Program-made: the position numbers and the translations under genes
Source: Schizochytrium sp. TIO01
Taxonomy: Eukaryota; Sar; Bigyra; Thraustochytrida; Thraustochytriidae
Reading direction: 5' to 3'
NCBI GenBank assembly: GCA_004764695.1
Contig: SMSO01000031.1
Span: 5,823,261-5,887,260, forward strand
DNA: 64,000 nucleotides
Shown: positions 32,389 through 42,520 of the stretch, one piece after another
How positions within the stretch are numbered: position 1 is the first letter of the stretch
How the letters are laid out: the number at the start of each line of letters is the position of its first letter
The notes under the pieces: model-generated
Databases searched by the model: none
Seen by the model: only the letters and a program-made list of their open reading frames with translations
What the model was told of the DNA's origin: nothing

Positions 32389-35300
32389 TCAGCGGTTCCT
32401 CTTCTTGGATGAGGGTCTTTCACAATCGTCACTATCCGTCACATCATCGTCATCGCTGCCATCGTTGCCATCGTTGCCATCGTTGCCATCGTTGCCATCG
32501 TCGTCATCTCTAAATCCAGCTCTACTATCCCGTACCTTTCGCGAGCGTTTTCCTTTATAGGTTTCAGCTTCAATATCCTTCTTTCGCAACACAGAGAGGA
32601 AGTGCGAGGAATATTTACTGAAATCAGAGACATTAAGGAAGATTCCCGACTTAGTTCTCCAGCGAAGATTCACATCAGTTACCTCGCACTTGAATCGATA
32701 TTTTGCTAAGAGCATATCAACGTTATTGAGAGCTGGGTTAGTTAGTACGTGTTCCCAGTTGTCTCCAATGAAGTCTTCACTTTTCTTCTGATACAGGATT
32801 CCTAAACTTTGCGAGTAAGCCTCAAAGATCCTCTCGCAGGAGTTGGTCTTATCCTTGAGCAACTTATGCGAAGCTTCCTCCAAAATCGCAATCGCTGCTT
32901 TAAAGTGCAGTTGCTCGTGAGATCTACGGCGATCTGGGTTTCCTTCGGCACGTGCGGCGAGAGTATTCCGTACGTTATTTGAGAGCTGGAAAACATGGTA
33001 TCGAACTTCGCTGCACACAAGTGCAAGCCTCTGGTACATACAGTTAATGTGCTCAAGATGAACAAAAGAAGAGAGCAAGACTTTTTTGTCCATCCATGCT
33101 GACATGTTGCAAATGAACAATTGCCATGTATCAAAAACATTGTTTACCAGCTGGAGCAGATCAGAACTATTAAATTCCTTCAGATCTGTTGCCGCATCTA
33201 GGAGCATAGATGCATCAGGCACCACGCCAGTATCCCATGGATTCCTTGTTGATTCTTGGTCGTCAATGTCTTCATTGACACAGGAATTGTCTTGCATATA
33301 GCTGTCGTCAATAGCAAATCGCTGAATAAGCTGACGGAGATCCTCCACCACACCAGATGAGCCATCCAGTGTCTGCTTTGCATCTTTATGTGCTACGCTT
33401 GACGTTTGATTGTCACCATGCGACTGGCTGCTCACCATTTCACGCTCTCCTTTAACGATAGTCAAAGACTCCAATTTTTCCAACATGGAACTAAGTTGCG
33501 TCTTGATCTCATCTGAGTTAGGTTTTCGGATTTTCTTTGACATGCCCCCAGAAAGAGAAGCATTTGACTGAGACTTTAAGTCTGCAACCCTCCTTACTTT
33601 AATCTCTTCTTCATGGGCCTTTGTCCGCTCTTTCAGGACGTCAAGCTTTTCTTGGAACGAAAGGTTAGCCTCTGTAAGGTCTTCCATATGTTGTTGGTCC
33701 ATAACGACCCCATTCGACCTCTTAAGCAATAGTGTTGTCTTGAGAGCATATTCCACAGCACTCGTTTCTTTCAAAAGTGACGATACTGGCTCAACGAAAG
33801 GATTAGTACAACTTTCAGCTGAGCAATTACACTCACAAGTACAGAACCAAAGAACTTTGGCGCGAAGGTCACAAATACATGCATTAAGATAGGAGACGTC
33901 CTGGAGACGAGGAGATGCAGCAGCATCAGCAGTATACACCTTTCCCCATTCTTTCCAAAGGTATAAGAGTCGCTCACTGAATAGAAACTCTGCATCTCTC
34001 TTCAAGTCACAGCATGTAGTGACAACACCTACTCTCTTTTGTTGTGTATCTTGAGCATCATTAAGTAGTAGCATGCCATCTTGGGTTTTAATGTTCCTTT
34101 GAATATTACTATAGGCAGACGGCGAGTTCAACTTGGGAGTAGCGTTTTGAATCATTTCCAGCTCGTCACTAGACAGCATGAGGGGTAGCAAGTGGTCCCG
34201 CGGCCCCGAATCCAAAACCACGTCTAAAGGAGCTGCTGACTTATGAAAAGTCCCTGAACTAGGATTTTCTGCTTCCAGTGGCTGAGGTTCAACGTTCTTA
34301 CCGTCAATTGGTAGCAAGCTATAACTCGTCGTGAAAGATTCAACCGGGTAATTTGCATCATTGAGAGAGCACTCAAGCTTCGCAATTTTACTTTCAAGCT
34401 TCGCAATGTCGTTTTCGCGTGACTCAACGTCTCTTTGCAGGCAACCCAACTTTGACTTCAGCTTTAAAAGGTCTTTTGCTGTATTTTGTGTGATCTGATC
34501 GAGTTTGTCATCTACCTCCACCAGTTCATCATTGGTTTCTTGAAGCTTACTTGAGCACGCATCTTCTTCCTCAGACTGTTCAACAAGCTGCATTTCCTCG
34601 TGCTGAAATATGCCTGGTTTATGTATAAGCTTGTCTGAGGTAGCAGCAAGATCAGCTAGACATTTTGCAATTTTTTTTAACTCTGCCACGGCGGAATTTT
34701 TCTGAGATGTCAAAGCTGCGTTGGTTTCATCATTCTGCTTGAGCGTAACTGCTGCAGCAGATAATTTTTCATTCTGATTTGCAATCCTCTCGTTGAGATC
34801 TTTAACCGTAGCAGCGTTTGCATCTTGGTATTCTTTACTCTGAGCTTTCAAATCTACAATAGCACTGACCTTCTCCTTGATTGTAGTATCTGCATCAGTT
34901 AAGTGTTGATTGAGTTCTGCGATTTGTGTATCATATTCGTTTTGGAATTGTTTAATCTTAGAATTCCAATCTGCAACCATTTTGTTATGTTCCTCGGCTG
35001 TAGTATCTGCATCAGACAGTTGCTGCTTGAGACTTGCAATCTGTCGGTCAAGTTCTTCAATCTTCGAAGCATTCGCCTTTTGGGTTTCTGAAGCTTCAGC
35101 ACATAAAGCTGTAATAGAGTCGTCCTTCTGTTTGAGTGCTTCTGTTGCATCAGACAATTTATGATTGAAACTTGCAATCTGTTGGTTAAATTCTTCAATC
35201 TTCGAAGCATTCGCCTTTTGGGTTTCTGAAGCTTCAGCACGTAAAGCTGTAATAGAGTCGTCCTTCTGTTTGAGTGCTTCTGCTGCATCAGACAATTTAT

Positions 35301-38300
35301 GATTGAAACTTGCAATCTGTTGGTTAAATTCTTCAATCTTCGAAGCATCTGCCTTTTGGGTTTCTGAAGCTTCAGCACATAAAGCTGTAATAGAGTCGTC
35401 CTTCTGTTTGAGTGCTTCTGCTGCATCAGACAATTTCTGCTTGAGACTTGCAATCTGTCGGTCAAGTTCTTCAATCTTCGAAGCATCCGCCTTTTGGGTT
35501 TCTGAGGCTTGGATACTGAAAGCTGTAATAGAGTCATCCTTCTGTTTGAGTGCTCCTGCTGCATTAGACAATTTCTGATTGAGATCTGTATTTTGGTTGC
35601 TGAAGGCCTGTCCCTGTGACTGAGCTACTGAAATTTTGCTTTGCAGAGCTGCAATATGTTCATCTTTTTGCATAACTATAGCCGTAGCATTGCTTAAGTA
35701 TTGATTGAGCTCTGCAATCTGATTGTTCAAGCCTTGCCTGCCAGCTTGGCTATTTGAAATTTCGGATTGCAAAGCTTCGATGGATTCCTCCTTGCGTTTG
35801 TTTGTGGCAGTCGCCTCAGCTAACTGCCGATTGAGGTCTGCAATCTGAGTGTGTAATTCATCAAGCTTCGAGGAGTTTGCATCCTGGGGCTGTGCGGTAT
35901 TGCAATACACAACTTTAGTGATAGTCTTGTTCTGCTTGTGTGTAGTAGAAACATCAGCCAACTGTCGAGTGAGAGCTGAGATCTGGTTTTCGAGTTCTTC
36001 AACCTTCGAAGCGTTAGTTGTTTGGGTTTGTGAAGACTCAGCACGCAAAGCGGCGATGGACTCCTCCTTGCGTTTGTTTGTGGCAGTCGCCTCAGCTAAC
36101 TGCCGATTGAGGTCTGCAATCTGAGTGTGTAATTCATCAAGCTTCGAGGAGTTCGGCTCAAGTGTTTTTGAGAGGTTTCTCGAGTTCTCTCCCGTAACCT
36201 GAAGGGGCGAATTCACTCCAGTTGTCTGATTTACTTGTTGTTGCCTGGAAATAGTGTCTGCAAGCTCCATGTTGATCCGGAAAAGACTTGACAGCTGGCA
36301 TTCCTTCTGCTGCAATTCAGAGGTTATCCTATTCAGTTTAGTTGTCAGCCTTTCGCTCTCTTGAATTTTGCTGTCTTGATTGGTATCATCTGAATTTGCC
36401 AAAACTGTGGTGTTCTTGTACTTGCAGCAAGCAACTTCGGAAACAAGACGCTCATCTTCTTGCTCTGTTTTAGGAAGTTGTGTTTTAATGCCATTGACTA
36501 CACTTTCGTGCATGCCATGAAGGTCCTTAAATCCACTCTTATGTTTTTCTTCTTGGATCTCCTTCCGAAAGATGATTTTAGCAAAGTTTCGAAAGCTTTC
36601 TGCGTCGATTTCTGCAAGATTCATTCCAGGTGCCTTGCTCGAAACAGCAATTCCGGGATGATCAGTCGTCATTGAGCCCCCTTGAAGGGGGGGGTGTTGA
36701 TTTTGCGCATCATCCTTGCCAATGGATTGACGCACCTTGCTTGAATTTACACGCGACTGCGTTAGTAAACCTTGACAGCCTACTTCTTGAGCTTGAATGT
36801 CTTTTTGGTTTGCAGTTCTATGCGCCTCGAGTTCTCGCTGCATGCTCTCTATTTCAGCTCGACTACTCAGCAGAAGATGCTTATAAGCTGCTTGATGGGC
36901 TTGAATATCACTTTCATAGCGATACTCTTTTGCTTCAAATTCCTTCTGAAGTTGAATAAGTCGTGTCTCTACATCTTGGGCTTGTGTCTTTGATACGAGT
37001 TTTTGCAATTCCTTGTTGTAGAATTCGGCATTTTGACGAGCTTCCCTTTCTTTGGCAAAGCCTTCAGTCATACTTTCCAGTTTTGCTTCACACTCTTGAA
37101 GCTTTGCTTCCAGCTGAGTAATTTGCCGCGAAGGATTGCTCACACTCACTACGTTCCCGCACTTACCCTTTTCCCTTTTTGCGCCGTTCAGATCCAAGTT
37201 CTCTCTCTCGTATAGAATGAGCTCTTGCGAGACGTGGAGTGAGTCGCGCTTACTAGGTTGATCGGCAGCCTCGTCAGTTGTGCTGGGTGTCGCCTTCACT
37301 TTAGCTATTGGTACTTTGTGTTTCGTATCAGGGTCTTCACTTTCTGCAGAAGGAGTTTCAGATTCGGAATTTAGTGATTCTAGACTCGAACCACGTTGTC
37401 TATCACGAACAAGCTCATGAAAAAGCTGCTGCTTCTCTTTAAGCTTTGTTTGCTCGTTATAATGCATTTTGCGCTCTTCCTTGAGTAACTTTTGCTTTTC
37501 ATCAAGCTTTGTATGCTCTTCAACAAGCGCTTTGCGCTCTTCATCAAGCATAATCTTCTCTTCACAAAGTAACTTGCATTCGCCATCAAGTAGATTGCTG
37601 TCATCATTAAGCGCAGCACGCTTGCTATCAAAGGAGCCAGTCGTTTCTAAAAATGCAACGGGCTCTTTTTCAAGATTTTTAACCTCTGCGTCGAGTGTTC
37701 TATGGTTCTCGTCAAGTATCTTCTGCTTCTCCTTGAGCAATGCTTGCTCCATGTTGAGCATCCTGCGATCTTCGTCGAGCATACTGCGTTCCTTATTGAT
37801 CACCTGGCGTTCCTCGTCGAGCACCTTTCGCTCCTGATCAAGTGCTTTTGAATCCTCATGAAACGAATTGCGCTCCCCGCGAGTTGTCTTCTGTTTCTTT
37901 TGGAGCATCGTAAGCTCTTTTGCAAAACGCTTGCGTTCATCATCAAGCTTCTTGCGTTCTTTTCGCAGCACCCCGTGGCTCTTGTCAAGTACCTTTTGTT
38001 CGCGGTCAAGAGTTTTCCTCTCTTCACCTAAAGATTTGCGTTCGCGATCAATCAGCTTTCGCTCCTTGTTAAGTAGATTGCGCGTCTCTTCAAGCTCCCT
38101 GTGCTTCTTCTCAAACAGTGGAAGTTTTACATCAAGTGTCTTCTGTTTTTCATCAAGTTTCTTGCACTCTTTGGCGGAGAGCTTTCGCTCGACAGCAAGG
38201 GCCTTACGCTCTGCTTGGAGTTCGATGAGTTTGAGATCGTGGATTTTGCGCTCTTCATCAAAGGATTCGAGCTTCTCTTTAAGAGATCTTTGTTCCTCAT

Positions 38301-40863
38301 CGAGACTTTGTCGCTCTACATCCATCATTACTAGCTTCTCCGCAAGTAGCTTTCGTTCATCTTCGAGGATTTTTAGCTGAGCTGCAAGCTCCTCACGCTC
38401 GTTAGAAAGAAGAGCTGTTTCTTTAGCAGCGCATTCATATTCAAGAAACAGTTGTGTTTCAGCTTTGTCTAATTCTTCAATTTTCAGCTTATGTTCAGTC
38501 CATAGCTGTAGTGCCGACTTCATGCTTCCATCTGCTTCAAATGGTTGGTGCTCTGCTTCGAAGGCGAGGCGCTCTACTCTGAAGGCTTGGCGCTCTGCTT
38601 CAAATGCAAGGCGCTCTGTCTCTAGCGCTTGACGCTCTGCTTCGAATGCTTTGCATTCTTGTTGAAGGCATTGTTGCTTCCTCTCGAGTAACTCACAGGT
38701 CTCATTGCACAGTCTATTACTTTTGTCGAATGAGTTTTCCTTCATGTCAAGCTCCCCAGGGAACAATTCAAGATCCTTGGGTTCCTTAGGAAGAGTGGCG
38801 AGCTCCTCCAAAGCATCTTCGTTTCTGTCATCGAGCAGTGTTTGCTTTCCATACAGCGAATGCTTCTCAATTTCGGAAAGGCTGGGCATGGCCTGAAGCA
38901 TCTTTTCCTTGAGTTCAATCTCTTCTCGCAAGAGAACAAGTTTGGTACGTTCCTCGGAGAACAATGCTTGCTGTTTTGTAAGGATATCGTTATCAATATC
39001 CAGCGCTTTCCTAGTCTCAAGCAACGACAGCTTTTCAGCTTGAAATGCTTCTTCCTCCTCTCTCAATGCCTGTTTTTGCTCATCAAGCTTGTCTTGATGT
39101 CTGCAGAGAGCCTTATATTCAATGTCATATCTCTCACGTTGCTTGGTAAGAGACTCTAGGCCCCTGGCGTACAGCTGTTGCTGATTATTCTGCAGGCGAA
39201 AGGACTCCACAAGACATTCCTGTTGTCTGGTGAGATCTTTGAACTCTTGCATGAGCATTCTATGTCCTGCACGTACGAGTGATTGCTTTACGTCAAGGTT
39301 TGTGCTCCTTAGAAGTAGATCTTCCGCTACACCTTCAACAGCCTCAAGGTCATTGTAGAATTGGGCTTTTGCTTTGCACAGTTCTTCCCGTTCCTGCTCG
39401 AGGGACTTGCGATCATGGGCAAGCAGGTCGTTCTCCGAAATACATGAGATTGGTCCATCTGCAACTACACAATTAGCATCGGGAGGGTGTGTATTCTCCT
39501 CAGCAATCATAGGGAGACGTTGGCTGGTATTGAAATTGTGCTTCTGATGATACACCTTAGGCTTTGCGGCTGCGGGTTTGCATTGAGAGGAACGCTTGAC
39601 GTGAGAATGCTTATTCAAGGCAGACTCACTATCCATAGCTTCGAGTTTGCTGATACACTCGCGTAGATTGGCAAAGTTATTTTGGATTGTTGCATGGTGA
39701 GGGAGTGAGGAGTGCATTTCATTACAAGGCCCCTTGTGTTCTGCATCAAAGCCATTGCCTTGCTTGTCCATGATGGGATTCACAGTCTGAATGTTCTTGA
39801 TGGATTGAACATAGAAAGAAATGTCAAGACCATCAGCGGTGACTTCATTGACGCTAGAGCCAGGCACGAGCTCTGCGTCGAAAGTATCATCTTGCGTGTT
39901 CATGACGGGATTGATGATCTGAATGTTGTTGATGGAACGGACATCAGATGACATGTCAAGACCATCAGCGGGGACTTCATTGACGCTAGAGCCAGGCACG
40001 AGCTCTGCGTCGAAAGTATCATCTTGCGTGTTCATGACGGGGTTTGTCGCTTGAACGTTGTCAACGGAATGAACATCGGGGGACATGTCGAGATCGTTAG
40101 CAGTGACTTCGATTTCGCTAGAGCCAGGCACGAGCTCTGCGTCGAAAGTATCATCTTGCTGGTTCATGACGGGATTGATGATCTGAATGTTGTTGATGGA
40201 ACGGACATCAGATGATATGTCAAGATCATCAGCGGTGACTTCATTGACGCTAGAGCCAGGCACGAGCTCTGGGTCAAAAGTATCATCTTGCGTGTTCATG
40301 ACGGGGTTTGTCGCTTGAAGGTTGTCAACGGAATGCATATCGGAGGACGTGTTAAGATTGCCAGCAGCGGCTTCGGTTTCGCTAGAGCCGGGCATGAGCT
40401 CTGGGTCAAAAGCATCATCTTGCTGGTTCATAGAGGCGTACTTAAAACTCGAAAAATGGATTGTGTCAGAGATGCTTGGCTGTTTCTCCAAGATTTCACT
40501 TTTTCCATTATCCGATGGGTACTCCTCGTTGCGTTCTGTAGAGTCTCTTATGAAAGCATATTGATCCTCTGAGAGCTTATTGCGAACGATCAAATCAATC
40601 AACGAAATCAACTCTTGCTTCAGGAAATAGCTGGCATTTAAGAACTGTTTTCTAAGTTTTCGAAACTGCAAGTTGATTGCCTTGAAAAGACCTACAAGGT
40701 ATTGAAAGAACACGTCCATTGTCTCGGACATCACCGTAAGCATGTTTCCATTACCATGCAGCATCAATACAATAAGCTGTATACTGATGTAAAAGAGTAG
40801 AAATCGCAGGAGCATAAAGCAAAAGTCTACGTAAGACATCTCCTTCATCTCCAGATTCGTCAT
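32389..40863 (-). CDS. Giant coiled-coil protein with hydrophobic N-terminal segment and internal repeats
   Basis: I start it at ATG 40863, giving about 2824 residues. The frame stays open 31 more codons upstream but without an ATG. Family not recognised. Layout: a hydrophobic helix near residues 14-36 (CFMLLRFLLFYISIQLIVLM), likely a membrane anchor; an amphipathic stretch; five 44-residue repeats (MNxQDDTFDxELVPGSS...); a very long charged coiled coil rich in Glu-Arg-Lys (LDEERKALVEEHTKLDEKQK, FEAERQALETERLAFEAERQ); further coiled coils with 46-residue repeats (ALKQKDDSITAL); a globular-looking region over roughly the last 450 residues (DTWQLFICNMSAWMD, NCMYQRLALVCSEVRYHVFQ); and an acidic DGND repeat followed by a basic SSKKRNR end. 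It resembles golgin- or centrosome-type scaffolds only in style. No intron is visible in 8.5 kb. Confidence 0.85.
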   Translation of the reverse strand: MTNLEMKEMSYVDFCFMLLRFLLFYISIQLIVLMLHGNGNMLTVMSETMDVFFQYLVGLFKAINLQFRKLRKQFLNASYFLKQELISLIDLIVRNKLSEDQYAFIRDSTERNEEYPSDNGKSEILEKQPSISDTIHFSSFKYASMNQQDDAFDPELMPGSSETEAAAGNLNTSSDMHSVDNLQATNPVMNTQDDTFDPELVPGSSVNEVTADDLDISSDVRSINNIQIINPVMNQQDDTFDAELVPGSSEIEVTANDLDMSPDVHSVDNVQATNPVMNTQDDTFDAELVPGSSVNEVPADGLDMSSDVRSINNIQIINPVMNTQDDTFDAELVPGSSVNEVTADGLDISFYVQSIKNIQTVNPIMDKQGNGFDAEHKGPCNEMHSSLPHHATIQNNFANLRECISKLEAMDSESALNKHSHVKRSSQCKPAAAKPKVYHQKHNFNTSQRLPMIAEENTHPPDANCVVADGPISCISENDLLAHDRKSLEQEREELCKAKAQFYNDLEAVEGVAEDLLLRSTNLDVKQSLVRAGHRMLMQEFKDLTRQQECLVESFRLQNNQQQLYARGLESLTKQRERYDIEYKALCRHQDKLDEQKQALREEEEAFQAEKLSLLETRKALDIDNDILTKQQALFSEERTKLVLLREEIELKEKMLQAMPSLSEIEKHSLYGKQTLLDDRNEDALEELATLPKEPKDLELFPGELDMKENSFDKSNRLCNETCELLERKQQCLQQECKAFEAERQALETERLAFEAERQAFRVERLAFEAEHQPFEADGSMKSALQLWTEHKLKIEELDKAETQLFLEYECAAKETALLSNEREELAAQLKILEDERKLLAEKLVMMDVERQSLDEEQRSLKEKLESFDEERKIHDLKLIELQAERKALAVERKLSAKECKKLDEKQKTLDVKLPLFEKKHRELEETRNLLNKERKLIDRERKSLGEERKTLDREQKVLDKSHGVLRKERKKLDDERKRFAKELTMLQKKQKTTRGERNSFHEDSKALDQERKVLDEERQVINKERSMLDEDRRMLNMEQALLKEKQKILDENHRTLDAEVKNLEKEPVAFLETTGSFDSKRAALNDDSNLLDGECKLLCEEKIMLDEERKALVEEHTKLDEKQKLLKEERKMHYNEQTKLKEKQQLFHELVRDRQRGSSLESLNSESETPSAESEDPDTKHKVPIAKVKATPSTTDEAADQPSKRDSLHVSQELILYERENLDLNGAKREKGKCGNVVSVSNPSRQITQLEAKLQECEAKLESMTEGFAKEREARQNAEFYNKELQKLVSKTQAQDVETRLIQLQKEFEAKEYRYESDIQAHQAAYKHLLLSSRAEIESMQRELEAHRTANQKDIQAQEVGCQGLLTQSRVNSSKVRQSIGKDDAQNQHPPLQGGSMTTDHPGIAVSSKAPGMNLAEIDAESFRNFAKIIFRKEIQEEKHKSGFKDLHGMHESVVNGIKTQLPKTEQEDERLVSEVACCKYKNTTVLANSDDTNQDSKIQESERLTTKLNRITSELQQKECQLSSLFRINMELADTISRQQQVNQTTGVNSPLQVTGENSRNLSKTLEPNSSKLDELHTQIADLNRQLAEATATNKRKEESIAALRAESSQTQTTNASKVEELENQISALTRQLADVSTTHKQNKTITKVVYCNTAQPQDANSSKLDELHTQIADLNRQLAEATATNKRKEESIEALQSEISNSQAGRQGLNNQIAELNQYLSNATAIVMQKDEHIAALQSKISVAQSQGQAFSNQNTDLNQKLSNAAGALKQKDDSITAFSIQASETQKADASKIEELDRQIASLKQKLSDAAEALKQKDDSITALCAEASETQKADASKIEEFNQQIASFNHKLSDAAEALKQKDDSITALRAEASETQKANASKIEEFNQQIASFNHKLSDATEALKQKDDSITALCAEASETQKANASKIEELDRQIASLKQQLSDADTTAEEHNKMVADWNSKIKQFQNEYDTQIAELNQHLTDADTTIKEKVSAIVDLKAQSKEYQDANAATVKDLNERIANQNEKLSAAAVTLKQNDETNAALTSQKNSAVAELKKIAKCLADLAATSDKLIHKPGIFQHEEMQLVEQSEEEDACSSKLQETNDELVEVDDKLDQITQNTAKDLLKLKSKLGCLQRDVESRENDIAKLESKIAKLECSLNDANYPVESFTTSYSLLPIDGKNVEPQPLEAENPSSGTFHKSAAPLDVVLDSGPRDHLLPLMLSSDELEMIQNATPKLNSPSAYSNIQRNIKTQDGMLLLNDAQDTQQKRVGVVTTCCDLKRDAEFLFSERLLYLWKEWGKVYTADAAASPRLQDVSYLNACICDLRAKVLWFCTCECNCSAESCTNPFVEPVSSLLKETSAVEYALKTTLLLKRSNGVVMDQQHMEDLTEANLSFQEKLDVLKERTKAHEEEIKVRRVADLKSQSNASLSGGMSKKIRKPNSDEIKTQLSSMLEKLESLTIVKGEREMVSSQSHGDNQTSSVAHKDAKQTLDGSSGVVEDLRQLIQRFAIDDSYMQDNSCVNEDIDDQESTRNPWDTGVVPDASMLLDAATDLKEFNSSDLLQLVNNVFDTWQLFICNMSAWMDKKVLLSSFVHLEHINCMYQRLALVCSEVRYHVFQLSNNVRNTLAARAEGNPDRRRSHEQLHFKAAIAILEEASHKLLKDKTNSCERIFEAYSQSLGILYQKKSEDFIGDNWEHVLTNPALNNVDMLLAKYRFKCEVTDVNLRWRTKSGIFLNVSDFSKYSSHFLSVLRKKDIEAETYKGKRSRKVRDSRAGFRDDDDGNDGNDGNDGNDGSDDDDVTDSDDCERPSSKKRNR
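32455..32510 (-). repeat. 9-bp coding repeat encoding Asp-Gly-Asn
   Basis: About five copies of GTTGCCATC (plus strand) encode the DGND repeats near the C-terminus of the giant coiled-coil protein. It is an in-frame microsatellite likely to vary in length between strains. Confidence 0.85.
35000..35560 (-). repeat. Coding repeat, four 138-bp units (46 residues)
   Basis: The coiled-coil motif containing ALKQKDDSITALxAEASETQ recurs at exactly 138-bp spacing; the shared antisense string AAAGCTGTAATAGAGTC occurs near 35106, 35244, 35382 and 35520. A further near-identical pair of about 95 bp at 35787 and 36063 is 276 bp (two units) apart, so the older flanking region follows the same period. Confidence 0.9.
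39772..40431 (-). repeat. Coding repeat, five 132-bp units (44 residues)
   Basis: Five complete units plus a decayed sixth lie in the N-terminal part of the giant coiled-coil protein. Units 1 and 3 share one version (MNQQ start, SVDNxQATNPV end). Units 2 and 4 share another (MNTQ start, SINNIQIINPV end). Expansion therefore went through 264-bp pairs. Conserved core: DDTFDAELVPGSS. Confidence 0.9.
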
Positions 40864-42520
40864 CGTAGTTAACGATGGAGATCGAACCCCTTCCAGCTTC
40901 AATCGCCTTACGGAGTAAGGCAATGTGCTTTCGGGGGAGAGCTCGCGAATGAGCAATCACGGGCGTGAGACTTTGTAGGCTGAAGCACAACGAGATACCT
41001 GCAAAGCTGCGACGAAGGCCTTGCAAACCTTAGCCACCAAAGCCAGCCTTCTGGCGTTCGGGGTCTGAGTACCTTCAACCCACCGAGAGCTCATTGGTAG
41101 ACAAGTCAACTGACAAAAAGTTCAACTGACAGTCCCTTTTAACTGCAACTTACATGTTTCTTTGCAGAAACAACGTTGCTTCTATGTTGGAGTTACTATA
41201 CAGAATTTTTGTTTGCTAATAACACCTTAAAGGAACAAAACTATGAATAAAGAAAATTCAACAAGGAAAACTGATTCTTTCTAAGACTAAACACCATATT
41301 GACCCGGTAGAAGATGAAAATGTATCTCAAAGCTTTGAAAAAAAGTCTTCTATTAGTTCATAGCAAACATAATTTCCTTCTAATCAATTTTAGATGATTC
41401 AATCATTTCCATGAAGATGACAAACCTTTGCTCAAATATGATAGCTTTATATCAAGTTTCATACGTAGCATTTAATGCAAAATCCTTGCATCTATTGAAA
41501 TATTCAGTCAGAAGCAGAAAGCACAGAAGAAACTAAGCAACAACACTCCTGTCATCAAGCCTCCATGATTTGAATGTTTCTTCAAATATGAGTTGCAGTC
41601 TTCAGAGCAATTACAATTCTTTGATGTTCGGGGCAGTTATTCATGCCTAGTTTCGACCACAGAGAGAAAGAAGCTCACAAGCCAAGTACACAGACCACTG
41701 TCTTCGTGATCTGCTGAGTTCGAGTGCTAGCTGTTAAATATGAACTTTGAGATAGCAAGTGCAGCACAAACTTTTAAAGGTTCTAACAGTTATTTCTGCT
41801 GTGAACAACAAAAGCAAATACAAATCAGATAAGACCGTATATTGTACCTATTATCAAATCATTCGCCAAAATTTTTACAAAACATTGCTCTCCTGACTCA
41901 ATAATGGTTCTTTTTTACGTCAATAAGACGGGAGTCGAATAAGAATCCCGATCATAAAAGCGCAGGATTTAATAAGTTATTCTATAAAAAACCAACTCGA
42001 CCTCATATTAGCAGAGAAAATCCACTAATTCTATTAGCGAATGCGCCTATCTATATGATTTGCATACAGCGGAAACAGCATTCAAGTTTCGATTTTCCTT
42101 TTTTTTTTTTTTTCTTACTTTTGCTTTTTTTCAGTTACGAATTTCTACAGAAAGCATTAGGACCGCAAGAAAAACAACTAGATTTTCTGTCCTAGGAATA
42201 TCTGTCTTGCCGATCATGCTCGATTATATCCACCCATAAGCATTTAAAGTAACAAGCACAACCAGCGTTGGCCCAGCTCTAGCCCTTCCTCCAATCTCTC
42301 CTCATTCAGTCAGGCATCAAACTTGATACCATAAGATAGTACACGAAACCAAGCCTCTCTGTGGTCTTCCTGAGCTACCCATGACACCCCTTTAGGCAGG
42401 CCCTCCACATAGAATGAAGGAACGCATTCCTAATTCCAGCAATTGCCACCCGTGTAAGCCCGCTTTATTACTCCATTCTCATTAAACAGTTACGAAGAGA
42501 GAACGGAACATAGTGGAACG
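40864..42520. other. Upstream region of giant coiled-coil gene, no further gene
   Basis: A minus-strand frame without ATG (41026-40751, with KHIALLRKAIEAGRGSISIV and NYDDESGDEGD) overlaps the 5' end of the giant gene in another frame. It may be chance or an alternative 5' exon. 41050-42500 is AT-rich with no coding pattern, including a (T)n run near 42100-42115. Confidence 0.4.

Noticed and set aside
40864-40956. TTG-initiated extension of the giant coiled-coil protein
   Set aside because: Nuclear genes normally start at ATG; the first one in frame is at 40863.
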